Positions 35,506 to 44,936 of a stretch of 64,000 nt of DNA are shown piece by piece. Within the stretch, counting starts at the first letter, position 1. The number at the start of each line of letters is the position of its first letter. The translations under genes were made by a program, and so were the position numbers. The stretch is from positions 2,356,001 to 2,420,000 of the forward strand of contig NZ_BIFS01000002.1 of NCBI RefSeq assembly GCF_003967555.1, in the 5' to 3' direction. The notes beneath the pieces were generated by a model. The model had not been told where the DNA came from and searched no databases. It saw only the letters and a program-made list of their open reading frames with translations. The DNA is from Dictyobacter kobayashii (lineage in GTDB: Bacteria; Chloroflexota; Ktedonobacteria; Ktedonobacterales; Ktedonobacteraceae).

Positions 35506-36801
35506 TTGAGTGCAGTGCAAGAACAAGAGCCACAACTACCCTTGTATCGCCGAATTGCTCAAAGCATCCACCAGGATATAGTGCAGCGTAGCCTGGTGGC
35601 TCACACCAAGATATCGTCTGAGGTGGATCTTGCCAGGCAGTTTGGTGTCAGTCATGGGACAATAACGAAGGCGTTAGAGTCGCTGGTGCGCGAAGGCGTA
35701 CTCTATCGTCAACGACCTCAGGGAACCTTTGTAGCCGAGGTGGCAGACGCGCCTGTATCCGCTTCGGTTGAGAGTTCACCTGCCATTGAAGATAAGCGCG
35801 TCCGAGAGACGCCTTCTTTTGCTTTTCATGGGCATACCGCTTTTGTCGGTATTGTAATTCCTCACCTGGGTACTGATTTTCTGGATGGCATGGTGTTGGG
35901 GGTGGAGTCGATGACGCGCTCCTTTGGTTATGGCCTGAGTTTTGCTTATTCTGAGGATGATGAAGGCCTGGAGCGCTACCATATCGAGCAATTTTTACGC
36001 CAGGGTGTGGCCGGCATGATTATTTATCCTTGTGACCATCGAGTGGTAGAATGTGATGATCACTATATTTCTACTGCCGAAGGGCAAGAGCGTATCGCCC
36101 TTTTACAAACTCTCCAGGCCCGGCAAGTCCCCTTCGTGTTAATGGATCGCTATGTGCCCGAGATCGATGTCAGCCATGTGGTCTCAGATGATTTTACGGC
36201 TGGCTATGCCTCAACGCAACACTTAATTAAACTGGGACATCAACGGATCGGTTTTGTCTCTGTAAGCTATCAGGTGACCAGTAGCGCTGGACGTTATGCT
36301 GGCTATTTACAGTGTCTGCGCGATCACCATCTGCCACTGGAACCACACCTGAGCTTGAATGCACTACAGCATGCCTATCCATCAGCACATGATCATTATT
36401 CGCTGGTTGAGCCCTGTTGTCCTGAGGACACACAGCGCCTGATCACTTATTTGCGGCATCCCCAGCGACCAACGGCCATAGTAACGATGAATGATTATCT
36501 GTCCGTGCAGGTATTTTATGCGGCTGAGCAATTGTCATTGAGTATACCTGAAGATCTGGCCCTGGTGTGCAGCGGCGGCAGTAGTCGCCTTACTTCTATG
36601 CTACGGGTGCCATTAACAACGATTGTGCAGCCGGTGGGTGAGATCGGGCGGCAGAGTGCTTATATCCTGCATAACCTTATTTCGCAGCGTTTTTCAACTA
36701 TTCGCCAGCTTAAATTGCCCGTTAGCTTGCTTGTGCGCAAAAGTTGTGGCTCAGCGGCCAACTCAATCGTCCAGACCTTGCCCGCGCCAACTGAGCGCTA
36801 G
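35506..36801 (+). CDS. GntR-family regulator with LacI-type sugar-binding domain
   Basis: Transcription factor of 431 residues in the AraR-type architecture. The GntR winged helix occupies residues ~8-75 (YRRIAQSIHQDIVQRSL, FGVSHGTITKALESLVREGV, RQRPQGTFVAEV). From about residue 105 it is a periplasmic-binding-like effector domain: FVGIVIPHLGTDFLDGMVLG, VPFVLMDRYVPEIDVSHVVSD, HLIKLGHQRIGFVSVSYQ and late PLTTIVQPVGEIGRQSAYIL. A TTG start is supported by AAGGA 8 nt upstream. Sited divergently from the sugar importer, it most likely represses the cluster and is released by a sugar. Candidate operators occur in both flanking promoters. Confidence 0.9.
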   Translation: MSAVQEQEPQLPLYRRIAQSIHQDIVQRSLVAHTKISSEVDLARQFGVSHGTITKALESLVREGVLYRQRPQGTFVAEVADAPVSASVESSPAIEDKRVRETPSFAFHGHTAFVGIVIPHLGTDFLDGMVLGVESMTRSFGYGLSFAYSEDDEGLERYHIEQFLRQGVAGMIIYPCDHRVVECDDHYISTAEGQERIALLQTLQARQVPFVLMDRYVPEIDVSHVVSDDFTAGYASTQHLIKLGHQRIGFVSVSYQVTSSAGRYAGYLQCLRDHHLPLEPHLSLNALQHAYPSAHDHYSLVEPCCPEDTQRLITYLRHPQRPTAIVTMNDYLSVQVFYAAEQLSLSIPEDLALVCSGGSSRLTSMLRVPLTTIVQPVGEIGRQSAYILHNLISQRFSTIRQLKLPVSLLVRKSCGSAANSIVQTLPAPTER

Positions 36802-36888
36802 CAGAAAAGATACCCGGCGTACTATACTACATAGAAAAAATACGATCTGCGCACTGTGTTTTTTCTAGTTGAACAGAGGAGTGTATAC

Positions 36889-37989
36889 ATGGCCGAGTAT
36901 ATACAGGGTGAGTATTTCTTCTTGCCACAAGAACATGTGCTGTTTGGCGTTGGCAGTCTGGCGAAGCTGGCCAACGAGGTGAAGGTAATGGGCGGGCAGC
37001 GTGTGTTTGTGGTGACGGGCCACTCGCTAGCCACGCAAACGGATGTGGTGCAGAAAGTGGAGCAGGCTCTGGGCTCTTTGCACGTGGGGACTTTTGCGGA
37101 TATCCATCAGCATACGCCGAAGAGCGATGTGGCGCGTGCGGTGGAGCAGGTGCATAAGCTGAATGCCGATGTGCTGTTGAGCCTCGGTGGTGGTAGTGTG
37201 ATCGATGGCACGAAAGCGATTGCTATGAAACTCTCAGTGGAACATGGCAATTTCCTGCCGCATATCGCCATTCCCACCACTCTTTCAGCGGCCGAATTCT
37301 CTCACCTGGTTGGTGTCACCGACGAAGAGCAGAATATAAAGGCCGGCTTTGCGCATGTGCAGGTTACCCCAACCAGTGTCTTGATGGACGCCAGCCTGAC
37401 ACTATCTACCCCTCTCCAACTCTGGCTCTCAACTGGTATTCGAGCGCTGGATCATGCGGTTGAGACACTTTATGCTCCGGGAGCACATCCCATCAACGAT
37501 GTGCTGGCCCTGGAGGCGATTGACCGGCTGTTCAAGTATCTCCCGCAATCCAAATATTATCCCGAGGACCTGGCGGTACGTACCGAATTACAACTGGCGG
37601 CCTGGATGAGTTTCTTTGGTGAGGTGAATACGCCGATGGGGTTGAGCCATAATCTGGGGCGGCGCATCGGGGCTAGCTATAATGTGCCCCATGGCATTAC
37701 CTCGTGTATTACGCTGCCGCATGTGATGCGTGCCATGGCATCCACTCATGCCAGTGCGCTTGCACCGATCGCCCGGCGCCAGGGTCTGGTGGATTCCTCT
37801 GCCAGTGATCAAGACGCGGCCAGGAGCGCGGCAGACGCTGTCAGTGCCCTGATACAACGCCTGGGCTTGCCGCAGCGCTTGCGCGATGTCGGCGTTCCTG
37901 CGGACGAGTTGCGCAAGATCGCTGAAACGACTTCCAGCCAGAGTCTGAAGGTAGATGAAATCGAGGCCCTCTTAAAAGAAATGTGGTGA
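36889..37989 (+). CDS. Iron-type alcohol dehydrogenase / maleylacetate reductase-like
   Basis: NAD(P)-dependent, Fe2+ or Zn2+ group-III dehydrogenase of 366 residues. Cofactor region LLSLGGGSVIDGTKAIAM and the IPTTLSAAEFSHLVGVTD block are characteristic; the metal-binding His residues lie in GIRALDHAVETLYAP and GLSHNLGRRIGASYNVPHGITS. The sequence around TTLSAAEFS is nearer to maleylacetate reductase-like members than to simple alcohol dehydrogenases. ATG 36889 has AGAGGAG 7 nt upstream; the longer frame is rejected. It follows the regulator on the same strand, 87 bp away, and may oxidise or reduce an intermediate of the sugar taken up by the adjacent ABC system. A terminator follows. Confidence 0.9.
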   Translation: MAEYIQGEYFFLPQEHVLFGVGSLAKLANEVKVMGGQRVFVVTGHSLATQTDVVQKVEQALGSLHVGTFADIHQHTPKSDVARAVEQVHKLNADVLLSLGGGSVIDGTKAIAMKLSVEHGNFLPHIAIPTTLSAAEFSHLVGVTDEEQNIKAGFAHVQVTPTSVLMDASLTLSTPLQLWLSTGIRALDHAVETLYAPGAHPINDVLALEAIDRLFKYLPQSKYYPEDLAVRTELQLAAWMSFFGEVNTPMGLSHNLGRRIGASYNVPHGITSCITLPHVMRAMASTHASALAPIARRQGLVDSSASDQDAARSAADAVSALIQRLGLPQRLRDVGVPADELRKIAETTSSQSLKVDEIEALLKEMW

Positions 37990-37998
37990 GCGAACGCC

Positions 37999-38040
37999 CA
38001 ACCAGGCCAGACACGTACATGGGTCTGGCCTGGTTGTTTG
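37999..38040. terminator. Terminator between Fe-ADH and nucleotidyltransferase
   Basis: CAACCAGGCCAGAC (37999-38012) pairs perfectly with GTCTGGCCTGGTTG (38023-38036), followed by TTTG. It sits 10 bp after the Fe-ADH stop and just before the convergent gene's end. Confidence 0.8.
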
Positions 38041-38042
38041 AG

Positions 38043-38831
38043 TTACCGGCTATATTCGTCCTTCAATAGGGTGGCAAAGCTTTCGAGCGAGGCACGTCCC
38101 ACTGGACGCCCCAGGCGCTCGCCCTGATAAATTGCCAGGACCTGCTGTAATAAAGGGTGATATTGCTCTGGGAGCTGGTTAAGTCCCCAGGTCCCACCAT
38201 CCCGCTTTGAGAGGAAGCTACCGTCGCGCAGATAGGCCATGCCACGACTGGCATCAAGCACAAATGTGATAGGATCTTGGAGCGGCCGTGCCTGGATCTC
38301 TTGCAAATATTGGATCAGTGCCGTTCGAAAAATTGTGTCGGGAATTACTGGAATCGTTTCGGCAATCGGTTGCCCATAGAGACAGACGCCATAGTGATGC
38401 AGGCTGCTGAGATCCAGGATTAATTGATTGTTTGACTGTGCCTGGTCGCTCCATTGCTGTTGGTCCTCACTATGTAAGGCGCTTTGATAGTGCTGGCGCA
38501 CAGTCTCATCATAGTGTAGCTCAATCGGCAGTGATTGTGCTAGTGCCTGTAGTTCCTGCTTCACTATAAATGTTATATCCAGCGGGGCCGGGAAACGTGA
38601 GATACGCAATACCAGCTCGATTATGTTGCGCCTGGTTTCAACTGCCAATGGCCGGGCAGTGACTACCAGTAGATTGATATCGCTGCGCTCAGGATTGAAG
38701 CCTCCCGCGGCCAGGGAGCCGTAGAGATAGATACCAAGTAGATTGTCGCCCAATAGGCGCTCAAATTCTGCTAATATCGTCTGTACTTCGGCTTTTATAA
38801 CTTTGGAGCAATTGGTCCAATTATAATCCAT
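38043..38831 (-). CDS. Nucleotidyltransferase, AadA-like (DUF4111), altered metal motif
   Basis: A 262-residue protein of the ANT(3'')-like class: an N-terminal nucleotidyltransferase fold and a C-terminal helical domain (TALIQYLQEIQARPLQDPIT, CVLD-type helix VLDASRGMAYLRDG). The family motif appears as YGSLAAGGFNPERSDINLLV. The first Asp of the metal pair is present but the second, normally Asp (SDID), is Asn. A later Asp in APLDITFIV keeps the third ligand. If correct, catalysis by adenylyl transfer may be impaired or changed. AGGAGAGG precedes the ATG. Aminoglycoside resistance is possible by family but should not be assumed. Confidence 0.8.
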   Translation of the reverse strand: MDYNWTNCSKVIKAEVQTILAEFERLLGDNLLGIYLYGSLAAGGFNPERSDINLLVVTARPLAVETRRNIIELVLRISRFPAPLDITFIVKQELQALAQSLPIELHYDETVRQHYQSALHSEDQQQWSDQAQSNNQLILDLSSLHHYGVCLYGQPIAETIPVIPDTIFRTALIQYLQEIQARPLQDPITFVLDASRGMAYLRDGSFLSKRDGGTWGLNQLPEQYHPLLQQVLAIYQGERLGRPVGRASLESFATLLKDEYSR

Positions 38832-39015
38832 TATCCTCTCCTAAAAAAGGCTGATTCGCGTGCAGGCACTTTTCCAGTTGCCTGGAAGGGGAAAGAAGAA
38901 AGCAGTAGAATCCGATCTCCCACATTTCCACAGTAGCCATTCAATTCTACATGATGCGGCGGAGTTATCGCAAGGTTATTAAGTTAGTTTATCGGCTTCA
39001 ACATACGAGTGGTAA

Positions 39016-39228
39016 CTATGACTGAGGTCTCTTTTCTTCTCCCTCAATGGCATAATTTTTGGCAAAAAAGGTGCTTTTCCAGATGCGGGCCGCCGCGGTT
39101 GTGCAGCCAACTATCCTGGCTAGTTCCTGGGGATCAAGAGAAGGGTTTTCGCGGAGTAATGCGTGCAAGCGCTGTTTAGCGTTTAGTTTGGTAGGTTGCC
39201 AGCGTCTTGGATATCTGTTACTCGTCAT
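39016..39228 (-). CDS. Small helix-turn-helix-like protein
   Basis: A 70-residue basic protein. LNAKQRLHALLRENPSL and DPQELARIVGCTTAAARIWK resemble a homeodomain-like or AsnC/Lrp-type HTH, with a plausible recognition helix. AGGAG lies 11 nt upstream of the ATG. It could be a small regulator; no partner gene is apparent. Confidence 0.5.
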   Translation of the reverse strand: MTSNRYPRRWQPTKLNAKQRLHALLRENPSLDPQELARIVGCTTAAARIWKSTFFAKNYAIEGEEKRPQS

Positions 39229-39394
39229 GTTGATTATGTCTCCTGCTGCAATATTGCCTGTATATTGACATATCCTGATGAAAATAGCAAGAGAAGAAAA
39301 AGCTGCATATCTTGTGTCGCTCGAATTTTGCCGTAATGTGTATCATACAATATAATGCCGTGTTTATTTGAAGTTATTTCGGTTCTTCGTCCTT

Positions 39395-39605
39395 TATTCT
39401 AGGATGTATCTTACTCTCATCATCATGGGAAGCGTGCTGCCCTTGTGAGGACGTGCGCTGGCGCGCCCGAGCTTTTTTTCTTATGTGGTGCAAAAGTGCG
39501 CTGGGCGCACTTTTGCACCACATAAGAAGATTTCTTGAGCGCCTTTGGCGCTCAAACTCAGGTGTGAAGAGCGCGGAGATCATGAGGATAAGACACATTC
39601 TTACA
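39395..39605 (+). repeat. Palindromic intergenic element, copy 8
   Basis: Has the full module: TCATCATGGGAAGC, head CGTGCGCTGGCGCGCCCGAGC, T-run, perfect arms 39478-39501/39505-39528 (24 bp, TGG loop, arm TTATGTGGTGCAAAAGTGCGC), the stem TTGAGCGCC-TTT-GGCGCTCAA, and the tail CTCAGGTGTGAAGAGCGCGG...ATAAGACACATTCTTA. The ends (AGGATGTATCTTACTC / AAGACACATTCTTA) are imperfect inverted repeats, possible element borders. The interval 39229-39691 otherwise holds no gene. Confidence 0.8.
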
Positions 39606-39691
39606 GGTTTTTTGGGGGAGCGGAGAGAAAGCGGTACAGTTCTTGAACTTAGTGCCTGTACCGATTTCTTATACTTGAGTATATGTATTTA

Positions 39692-40971
39692 CTAGATGGA
39701 TGGGGTAGAATTTCCTGTATCATAAAGCGCAAAGTGCGAGAAGGCTACTCTGGCTGGAGTGCCATCGGTGCCATTTTGTAGCAAGAGACTGACGGAACCT
39801 GTGGTGTAAGGGTCCGTAGAACTGCTATCGTCGCAGCTGGTGACCAGGGCGCCATTGACATACAATGTCATGCTGGTGCCACTGACGATCAAACTTGCTT
39901 GAATTGGCGCGCCCGGCTGCAGCATCTTATCCAGTGAGCCCGAAGCCAGGTTAACTACCGCATTGACCTCACCAGGGGCGTGGTTGGCTGGTGGATCAAC
40001 TACTTTTTTGATGGCATACTGACCGGTATCGGCCGCTATTTTCAACTCATAGCCCCGAAAACTTTGATCACCGGGCAGCGTTTGCCGGCGGAAGAGTAGT
40101 CCCACATAGGCCTGGTTATTGTTCTGTAGATGGGTATAGGTCATATCTGCCCTGAAATCCGTCAACGATTGGGCGCCCGGAACATGCTCTAGAAAAATTT
40201 TGCCGTTGCCCTCGGACATGACCAGAGTATGTTGCTGGATCGCGGCCCCATAACCACTGGCTTGAAAAAGATTCCAGTTATTGTTGTTGTCGCTGAAATT
40301 GTCGTCGATGATCGGCTTTCCGTTTGGCTTTGGAAGCGGGGTCTGGCCCGTCTTTGGTGTAGTGGATAATGATGTATAGCTTGACTTTAAGGTCGAATTC
40401 ACGATTACGACGAGGCTACCACATAACACGATCATTGCGGCCAGTACAACGCCGAGAACAATAAAGAGTGGATTTATCTTCTTCTTTTGTGGTGTCGGTG
40501 GTACATAATAGGGTGCATAACCAGCCGCTGGTTGCGACTGCCCATAAGTGGGGGCGGCATATATGGTGCAGGACCGCTATAATTTTGTGTTCCTGTCGGT
40601 GGATAAACAGGCGCGCCAGCCGCAGGATACGTTGACTGTGAGGTAGGAGCTGGACCCTGTACTATTTCTGCATCCGGATATACCCTGGGAGTAGCATATA
40701 CCCTGGGAGGGGAAGGATAATCTGGTTGCAGTGGTGTTTGGGAGCCTGCCTTTCTCGCGCGAAATGTCTCTTCTGCAGCAGGATTTGCAGGCTGAGGAAA
40801 GGCTGGCTGAGGAGCTATGTTCTGCACAGGTGTTATCGCAGCAGGCATAGTGCTTTCTAACGGTGGTATTGCAGCAGGTTCGGCATAAGGAGCTCCGCAA
40901 TGACCGCAGAAATTTTGCCCGGGCTGAACCTGTGTTCCACATTGAGGACACAGATTCTTCGTGATACTCAA
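39692..40971 (-). CDS. Zinc-ribbon membrane protein with C-terminal LamG/DUF1080-like domain (frameshift)
   Basis: Repaired length 426 residues. Residues 7-28 form a zinc ribbon (LCPQCGTQVQPG, NFCGHCGAPYAEP: C-x2-C...C-x2-C). A Pro/Gln-rich linker follows to ~165. A missing C in the CCCCC run near 40547 breaks the frame; the repaired PYMPPPTYGQSQPAAGYAP leads into a single membrane helix (PLFIVLGVVLAAMIVLCGSLVVIV). The outer ~230 residues look like a concanavalin-type beta-sandwich (DNFSDNNNNWNLFQASGY, AYVGLLFRRQTLP, MTLYVNGALV), a layout seen in Chloroflexota. It is probably an inner-membrane protein with a ligand-binding external domain. Function unknown. Confidence 0.75.
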
Positions 40972-41275
40972 TGAGATTACTCCTGACTATTGTATGAATC
41001 ATTAGAAAAAAGTGCTTATAATTTCTAATGTGTATGTATTTTTTGATGAAATAAAATGAGCTGATCAATTATGATTATAACAAATGAGCCTTGAAAATAA
41101 TAGGAAAAGTACTTTTCTCATGTATGAATGCTTGATTGCATGAGCGTTTTTTATACATGCATATATTCATAATAGTTATTTTGTGTGGTTTCTGTTATTC
41201 TAGGAGCATCCATTCCCGTCTGTATTTGGCGGCTGGGGTAAAATTAACAAAAAAGGTAAATGTAAGAGGGATCTC
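40972..41275. other. AT-rich intergenic region, no gene seen
   Basis: About 300 bp of AT-rich DNA. ATGTATGAAT and ATACAT/ATTCAT words recur, but no clean operator, terminator or promoter could be set, other than the AAGAGGG ribosome site of the next gene. Confidence 0.4.
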
Positions 41276-41599
41276 ATGGATATAAAGAAAGCGGATGACG
41301 ACGCTTTGTTAGAGGTGGTTCGTCAGCAACTTCGCCAGTCGGTAGCGCGTCTGCAGGATTTAAAGGGGCGACCAGAGAATGAGCTGGCCCATAAGCAGGC
41401 GCTTGAGCATGAATTGGTGGCCGTGCTGTCAGCTGTGGGTGAGCTTTTGCCGCCCGACTTACAGGCGCAGGTGCAGCAATTACTGGTTCTGCATGCCGGA
41501 CTCAGCAACCCTTATCTTGGACGCGCAACCTCGATGACGCAACTTCATCAGCGCAATGGCCAGCGTTCAGATTTGCCAAGCTGGGCCCAACCAGAGTAA
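41276..41599 (+). CDS. Hypothetical helical protein
   Basis: A 107-residue protein that I do not recognise. The first ~75 residues are strongly helical and heptad-like (LLEVVRQQLRQSVARLQDLK, QALEHELVAVLSAVGELL), so a coiled coil or helical bundle is likely. The C-terminal ~30 residues are polar. Start ATG has AAGAGGG 6-7 nt upstream. It precedes the ArsR-CDF pair on the same strand but a hairpin and the ArsR promoter lie between. Confidence 0.55.
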   Translation: MDIKKADDDALLEVVRQQLRQSVARLQDLKGRPENELAHKQALEHELVAVLSAVGELLPPDLQAQVQQLLVLHAGLSNPYLGRATSMTQLHQRNGQRSDLPSWAQPE

Positions 41600-41628
41600 G
41601 CCAGCAGCCTTTGTTTTCTCTTCCTGTC

Positions 41629-41676
41629 TTGACAGGAGCTCTTTTTTATTTTACTATCTGAGTAGATGTTCAGATA
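41629..41676 (+). promoter_or_regulatory. Promoter and ArsR-type operator of the metal efflux pair
   Basis: TTGACA (41629-41634) and TACTAT (41652-41657) are separated by 17 bp. TATCTGA (41655-41661) and TCAGATA (41670-41676) form a perfect inverted repeat with 8-bp spacer overlapping the -10 and start point. This fits repression by the ArsR protein encoded just downstream. Confidence 0.7.
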
Positions 41677-41706
41677 CGCAGATAAGAGAAAGCGAGCAGG
41701 CGTTTA

Positions 41707-42105
41707 ATGGGAAAAGAAGTAGAGTTAATACCGATCGATAGTGAAGCGGTGGAGGCTGCCCGACAACAAGCGCTTCCAGATATGCACCTGACTTTGATCG
41801 TTGAAACCTTTCAAGCTCTTTCAGATCCTACACGCGCTCGTATTCTATATGCACTGACACAGCGCTCTTTATGTGTGCGCGACCTGGCGATTCTGGTTGG
41901 TGTTTCAGAATCGGCTGTTTCCCATCATTTACGTTTTTTGCGCGATCGTCGCCTGGTAAAATCGCGCCGCGACGGTACTACTATTTATTATTCTGTGGAT
42001 GACCAGCACGTTGCCGCGCTCTTCCGCGAGGCTCATTACCACGTTGATCATGTGCGTCACGGCCTACCCGATCATCCCTATAGTTTACCAGCACATCTGG
42101 ACTAG
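41707..42105 (+). CDS. ArsR/SmtB-family metal-responsive repressor
   Basis: A 132-residue winged-helix repressor. The core is ETFQALSDPTRARILYALTQ, LCVRDLAILVGVSESAVSHH (recognition helix), LRFLRDRRLVKSRRDG and the wing TIYYSVDDQHV. The C-terminal helix has FREAHYHVDHVRHG, in which Asp/His ligands (D-x-H...H-x2-H) match the alpha-5 Zn site of SmtB/CzrA-type sensors. It probably represses itself and the following CDF exporter until Zn or another metal binds. It ends 18 bp before the CDF gene and its promoter carries a matching inverted repeat. Confidence 0.9.
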   Translation: MGKEVELIPIDSEAVEAARQQALPDMHLTLIVETFQALSDPTRARILYALTQRSLCVRDLAILVGVSESAVSHHLRFLRDRRLVKSRRDGTTIYYSVDDQHVAALFREAHYHVDHVRHGLPDHPYSLPAHLD

Positions 42106-42123
42106 CGAAGGAGGAATGTCAGG

Positions 42124-43314
42124 ATGTCAGAGCATGAATTGTCAGTGCGTTCTCAACCCCATGACCACGACCACGACCACGACCACGAACCACATATCCA
42201 CGATCAGGACGATCATCACGACCACAACCATGAGCCGCATACCCATGATCATGAACAGGACGATCATCACGATCACGATCATGAGCCGCATACCCATGAT
42301 CATGGGCATGACCATGGTCGATTTGGATGGTTAAAAGAGGCTATCCCTTTCTTCCATGGGCATAGTCATGGTGAGGCACACATAGATAGCGCGCTGGAAT
42401 CCAGTGCCCGGGGCCTATGGGCGCTGAAGATTTCTTTGCTGGGCCTGGGTGTGACGGCCCTTTTCCAGTTGATAATTGTGCTATTGAGTGGTAGCGTCGG
42501 CTTGCTCGCTGACACCATTCATAATTTTTCTGACGCCCTAACGGCTGTGCCACTGGGGTTAGCCTTTGTGCTTGGACGTCGTTTTGCAACCCGGCGCTAC
42601 ACGTATGGCTTTGGTCGAGCTGAAGATCTGGCCGGCGTGGTGATTGTGCTGATGATCTTCCTCAGTGCGATTGTGGCCGGTTACGAGAGTGCCATTAAAC
42701 TGTTGCATCCTGAGCCACTGCGCAATGTCTGGTGGGTAATGCTGGCGGCTATCGTCGGTTTCCTGGGCAACGAAGGGGTGGCGATCTTTCGTATTCGTGT
42801 GGGAAAAGAGATTGGTTCAGCGGCCCTGGTAGCTGATGGCCAGCACGCCCGTATCGATGGTCTGACCTCCCTGGCCGTGCTCTTCGGCGTTGTTGGCAGC
42901 CTGTTTGGTTTTCCGCTGGCTGACCCATTGATTGGCTTGTTGATCACGGTGGCAATCCTCTTTATTGTTAAAGATACAGCGGTCACCATGTGGCATCGCC
43001 TGATGGATGCGGTAGATCCGGCTATTATTGATCGTCTGGAAAAGGCTGCCCTGGCTACCCCTGGAGTGCGAAGGATACAGAGCATCCGTGCCCGCTGGAT
43101 CGGTCATTCACTCTCGGCCGAGATCCAGATTCTGGTGGATGAAGAGTTGTCGTTACGTGCAAGCCATCAATTGGTGGAAGAGGTACGGCACAATCTCTAC
43201 CATGCCCAACAGCACCTGGTTAGCGTCACAGTCCATGCGTGGCCGCTGAGCGCCGATGGCACTGTTGGTGAAAGTGTAGCTGCTCACCATGACCCTCTGG
43301 TTAATAAAGCCTGA
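42124..43314 (+). CDS. czcD: Cation diffusion facilitator (Zn/Co/Cd efflux)
   Basis: Proton-coupled metal exporter of the inner membrane, 396 residues. The N-terminal ~65 residues are an extreme His/Asp run (repeats of HDH, EPHTHDH), probably a metal-collecting loop. Six helices follow; the transport-site motifs are HNFSD in helix 2 (HNFSDALTAVPLGL) and HARID in helix 5 (HARIDGLTSLAVL). The C-terminal cytoplasmic domain (IDRLEKAALATPGVRRIQSI, HSLSAEIQILVDEEL) is the usual dimerising ferredoxin-like part. GAAGGAGG is ~9 nt before the ATG. Cotranscribed with the ArsR-type sensor, it very likely exports Zn or a related divalent metal. CzcD is named by family resemblance only. Confidence 0.9.
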   Translation: MSEHELSVRSQPHDHDHDHDHEPHIHDQDDHHDHNHEPHTHDHEQDDHHDHDHEPHTHDHGHDHGRFGWLKEAIPFFHGHSHGEAHIDSALESSARGLWALKISLLGLGVTALFQLIIVLLSGSVGLLADTIHNFSDALTAVPLGLAFVLGRRFATRRYTYGFGRAEDLAGVVIVLMIFLSAIVAGYESAIKLLHPEPLRNVWWVMLAAIVGFLGNEGVAIFRIRVGKEIGSAALVADGQHARIDGLTSLAVLFGVVGSLFGFPLADPLIGLLITVAILFIVKDTAVTMWHRLMDAVDPAIIDRLEKAALATPGVRRIQSIRARWIGHSLSAEIQILVDEELSLRASHQLVEEVRHNLYHAQQHLVSVTVHAWPLSADGTVGESVAAHHDPLVNKA

Positions 43315-43344
43315 TTGTTCTAGCTCTGCTGGCGCCCGGCATTA

Positions 43345-44936
43345 TCATTTGCCAGCATGGCGCCAGCGATAGAAGACACTGAGCAGGGTCATAGGTAATA
43401 GTCCCAGAAAAAAATAGACGCCAGAAGCTTGTATCCAGGAGATCAGCGTCCCTGCGACCCCAAAGACAAATGCCGCGATGGCCAGGGTGTCCAGAATGGA
43501 TGCCCATCTCGATATACCTCGCTCAGCGCATCGCCGGTCAGGCAGATAACCAGGCCGCTACAATCTATAAATTGCAGTTGGATGGTATATGCAAATGAGG
43601 GGACAAGCAGGGGAAGTATATAGACGATCAGTGCCAATGCAAGCATTAGTGGGGCCAGCCAGACGTAACCCGCCTTAAACCAATTTCTATATAGTGTTTG
43701 TTGGCCTTGATAGCTCTGGCGCAAATAGGTAGATGGTTGAACTGAAATAAACTCCTGGCTACTCATAAATTCCTGTACGCGTGAGCGTGGCGGTTGCCGT
43801 GGCAGGCGCCGACTATGTGTGCGTGGTGGACGGGCGGAAGAATATCTCACCGGACTGCTAGCCCGTTGCTGGTTTACAATAGGGGGCCGGTAGGTCTGTG
43901 GTGGCTGATGAACCGCATGGCGACCAATACGCTGCGCATTGGCTACCGGACGTTGCTGAAGCTGTTGTACTTGTCCCTGCGGATGAGCCGGATTATTTCG
44001 TGGTTGATAGATGCGGCTGGCGCGCCGTGTCGGTGGTGGCTGATCGGGATTCCAGGTAGGTGTATGCGGGGTGTGGAGATAGTTGTCTCGTGGCCGCCAG
44101 TTGCCGGTGCGGAAAGCTAACTTGAGCATTTTCACAAAATCAGCGGTGGTTGCATAGCGATCATAGCGGTCCTTGGCCATGCCTCTGAGAATTACCTTAC
44201 AGACGGCATCTGGAATCTCTGGATTATATTCAGCGGGTGAAACGGGCTGCTTTTCAAGATGTTGATACATCAATGTATGGGAGCTGGTGGTATCGAACGG
44301 ATGGGTACCGGTCAGGAGCTCGTAGGCTACGCAGGCCAGGGCATATTGATCGCTGCGTTTACTCATCTGGCCCTGGAATTGCTCGGGTGCCATATAAGCA
44401 TAGGTGCCCGCAATCCCTCCTTCGCGGGTGCGCGTGGAGACCAGCACATCCGCGATCCCTAGATCCGCCAGCCAGACATGCTCCGGGGTTTTAAATAAAA
44501 TATTTTCTGGCTTAATATCCAGGTGAGCCACATTGTTATCGTGGGCATATTGTAGCGCTTCACCGACCTGGGTAATAATCATCAGGGCCTGATTTTTCGG
44601 TAGCGGCTCGCTGGTATTATTGAGTAGATCGCGTAATGAGCCGTGGGGCGCCAGTTCTGTAATGAGATAAGGGAGGCGTGCTTCCCGGCTTCTAATATAT
44701 TTTATGCCATGCGCGATGATAGGGACGATATACTCGTGTTGTAGTCGCCTCAGCAGCCGGGCCTCGCTCTCAAATTTTGCCCGAGCCAGGGGTGTATCTA
44801 CATAATCGTGAAAGATTTTAATGCGACTACTTTCTCTCTTGCCAGATGCAATGTGGCTCGCCCAATAAACACGACTATATCCTCCTCCACCAATTTTTTC
44901 TTCAATGCGGTAGCTATTGATTATTTCGCTGTTCAT
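43345..44936 (-). CDS. PknB-type Ser/Thr protein kinase with membrane tail (frameshift)
   Basis: Hanks-type kinase, 530 residues after repair. The kinase domain spans ~10-275: glycine loop IGGGGYSRVY, Lys in RIKIFHDYVD, catalytic loop AHLDIKPENILF (H-L-D instead of HRD), Mg loop LADLGIADV (DLG) and APE as MAPEQFQG. A Pro/Arg/Gln-rich linker (~290-430) follows, then three hydrophobic helices; a missing G near 43504 hides the last two (TLAIAAFVFGVAGTLISW, YFFLGLLPMTLLSVF). Start ATG 44936 is chosen for alignment with the kinase domain. It is likely a membrane-attached regulator phosphorylating cytoplasmic proteins. No phosphatase is adjacent. Confidence 0.85.
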
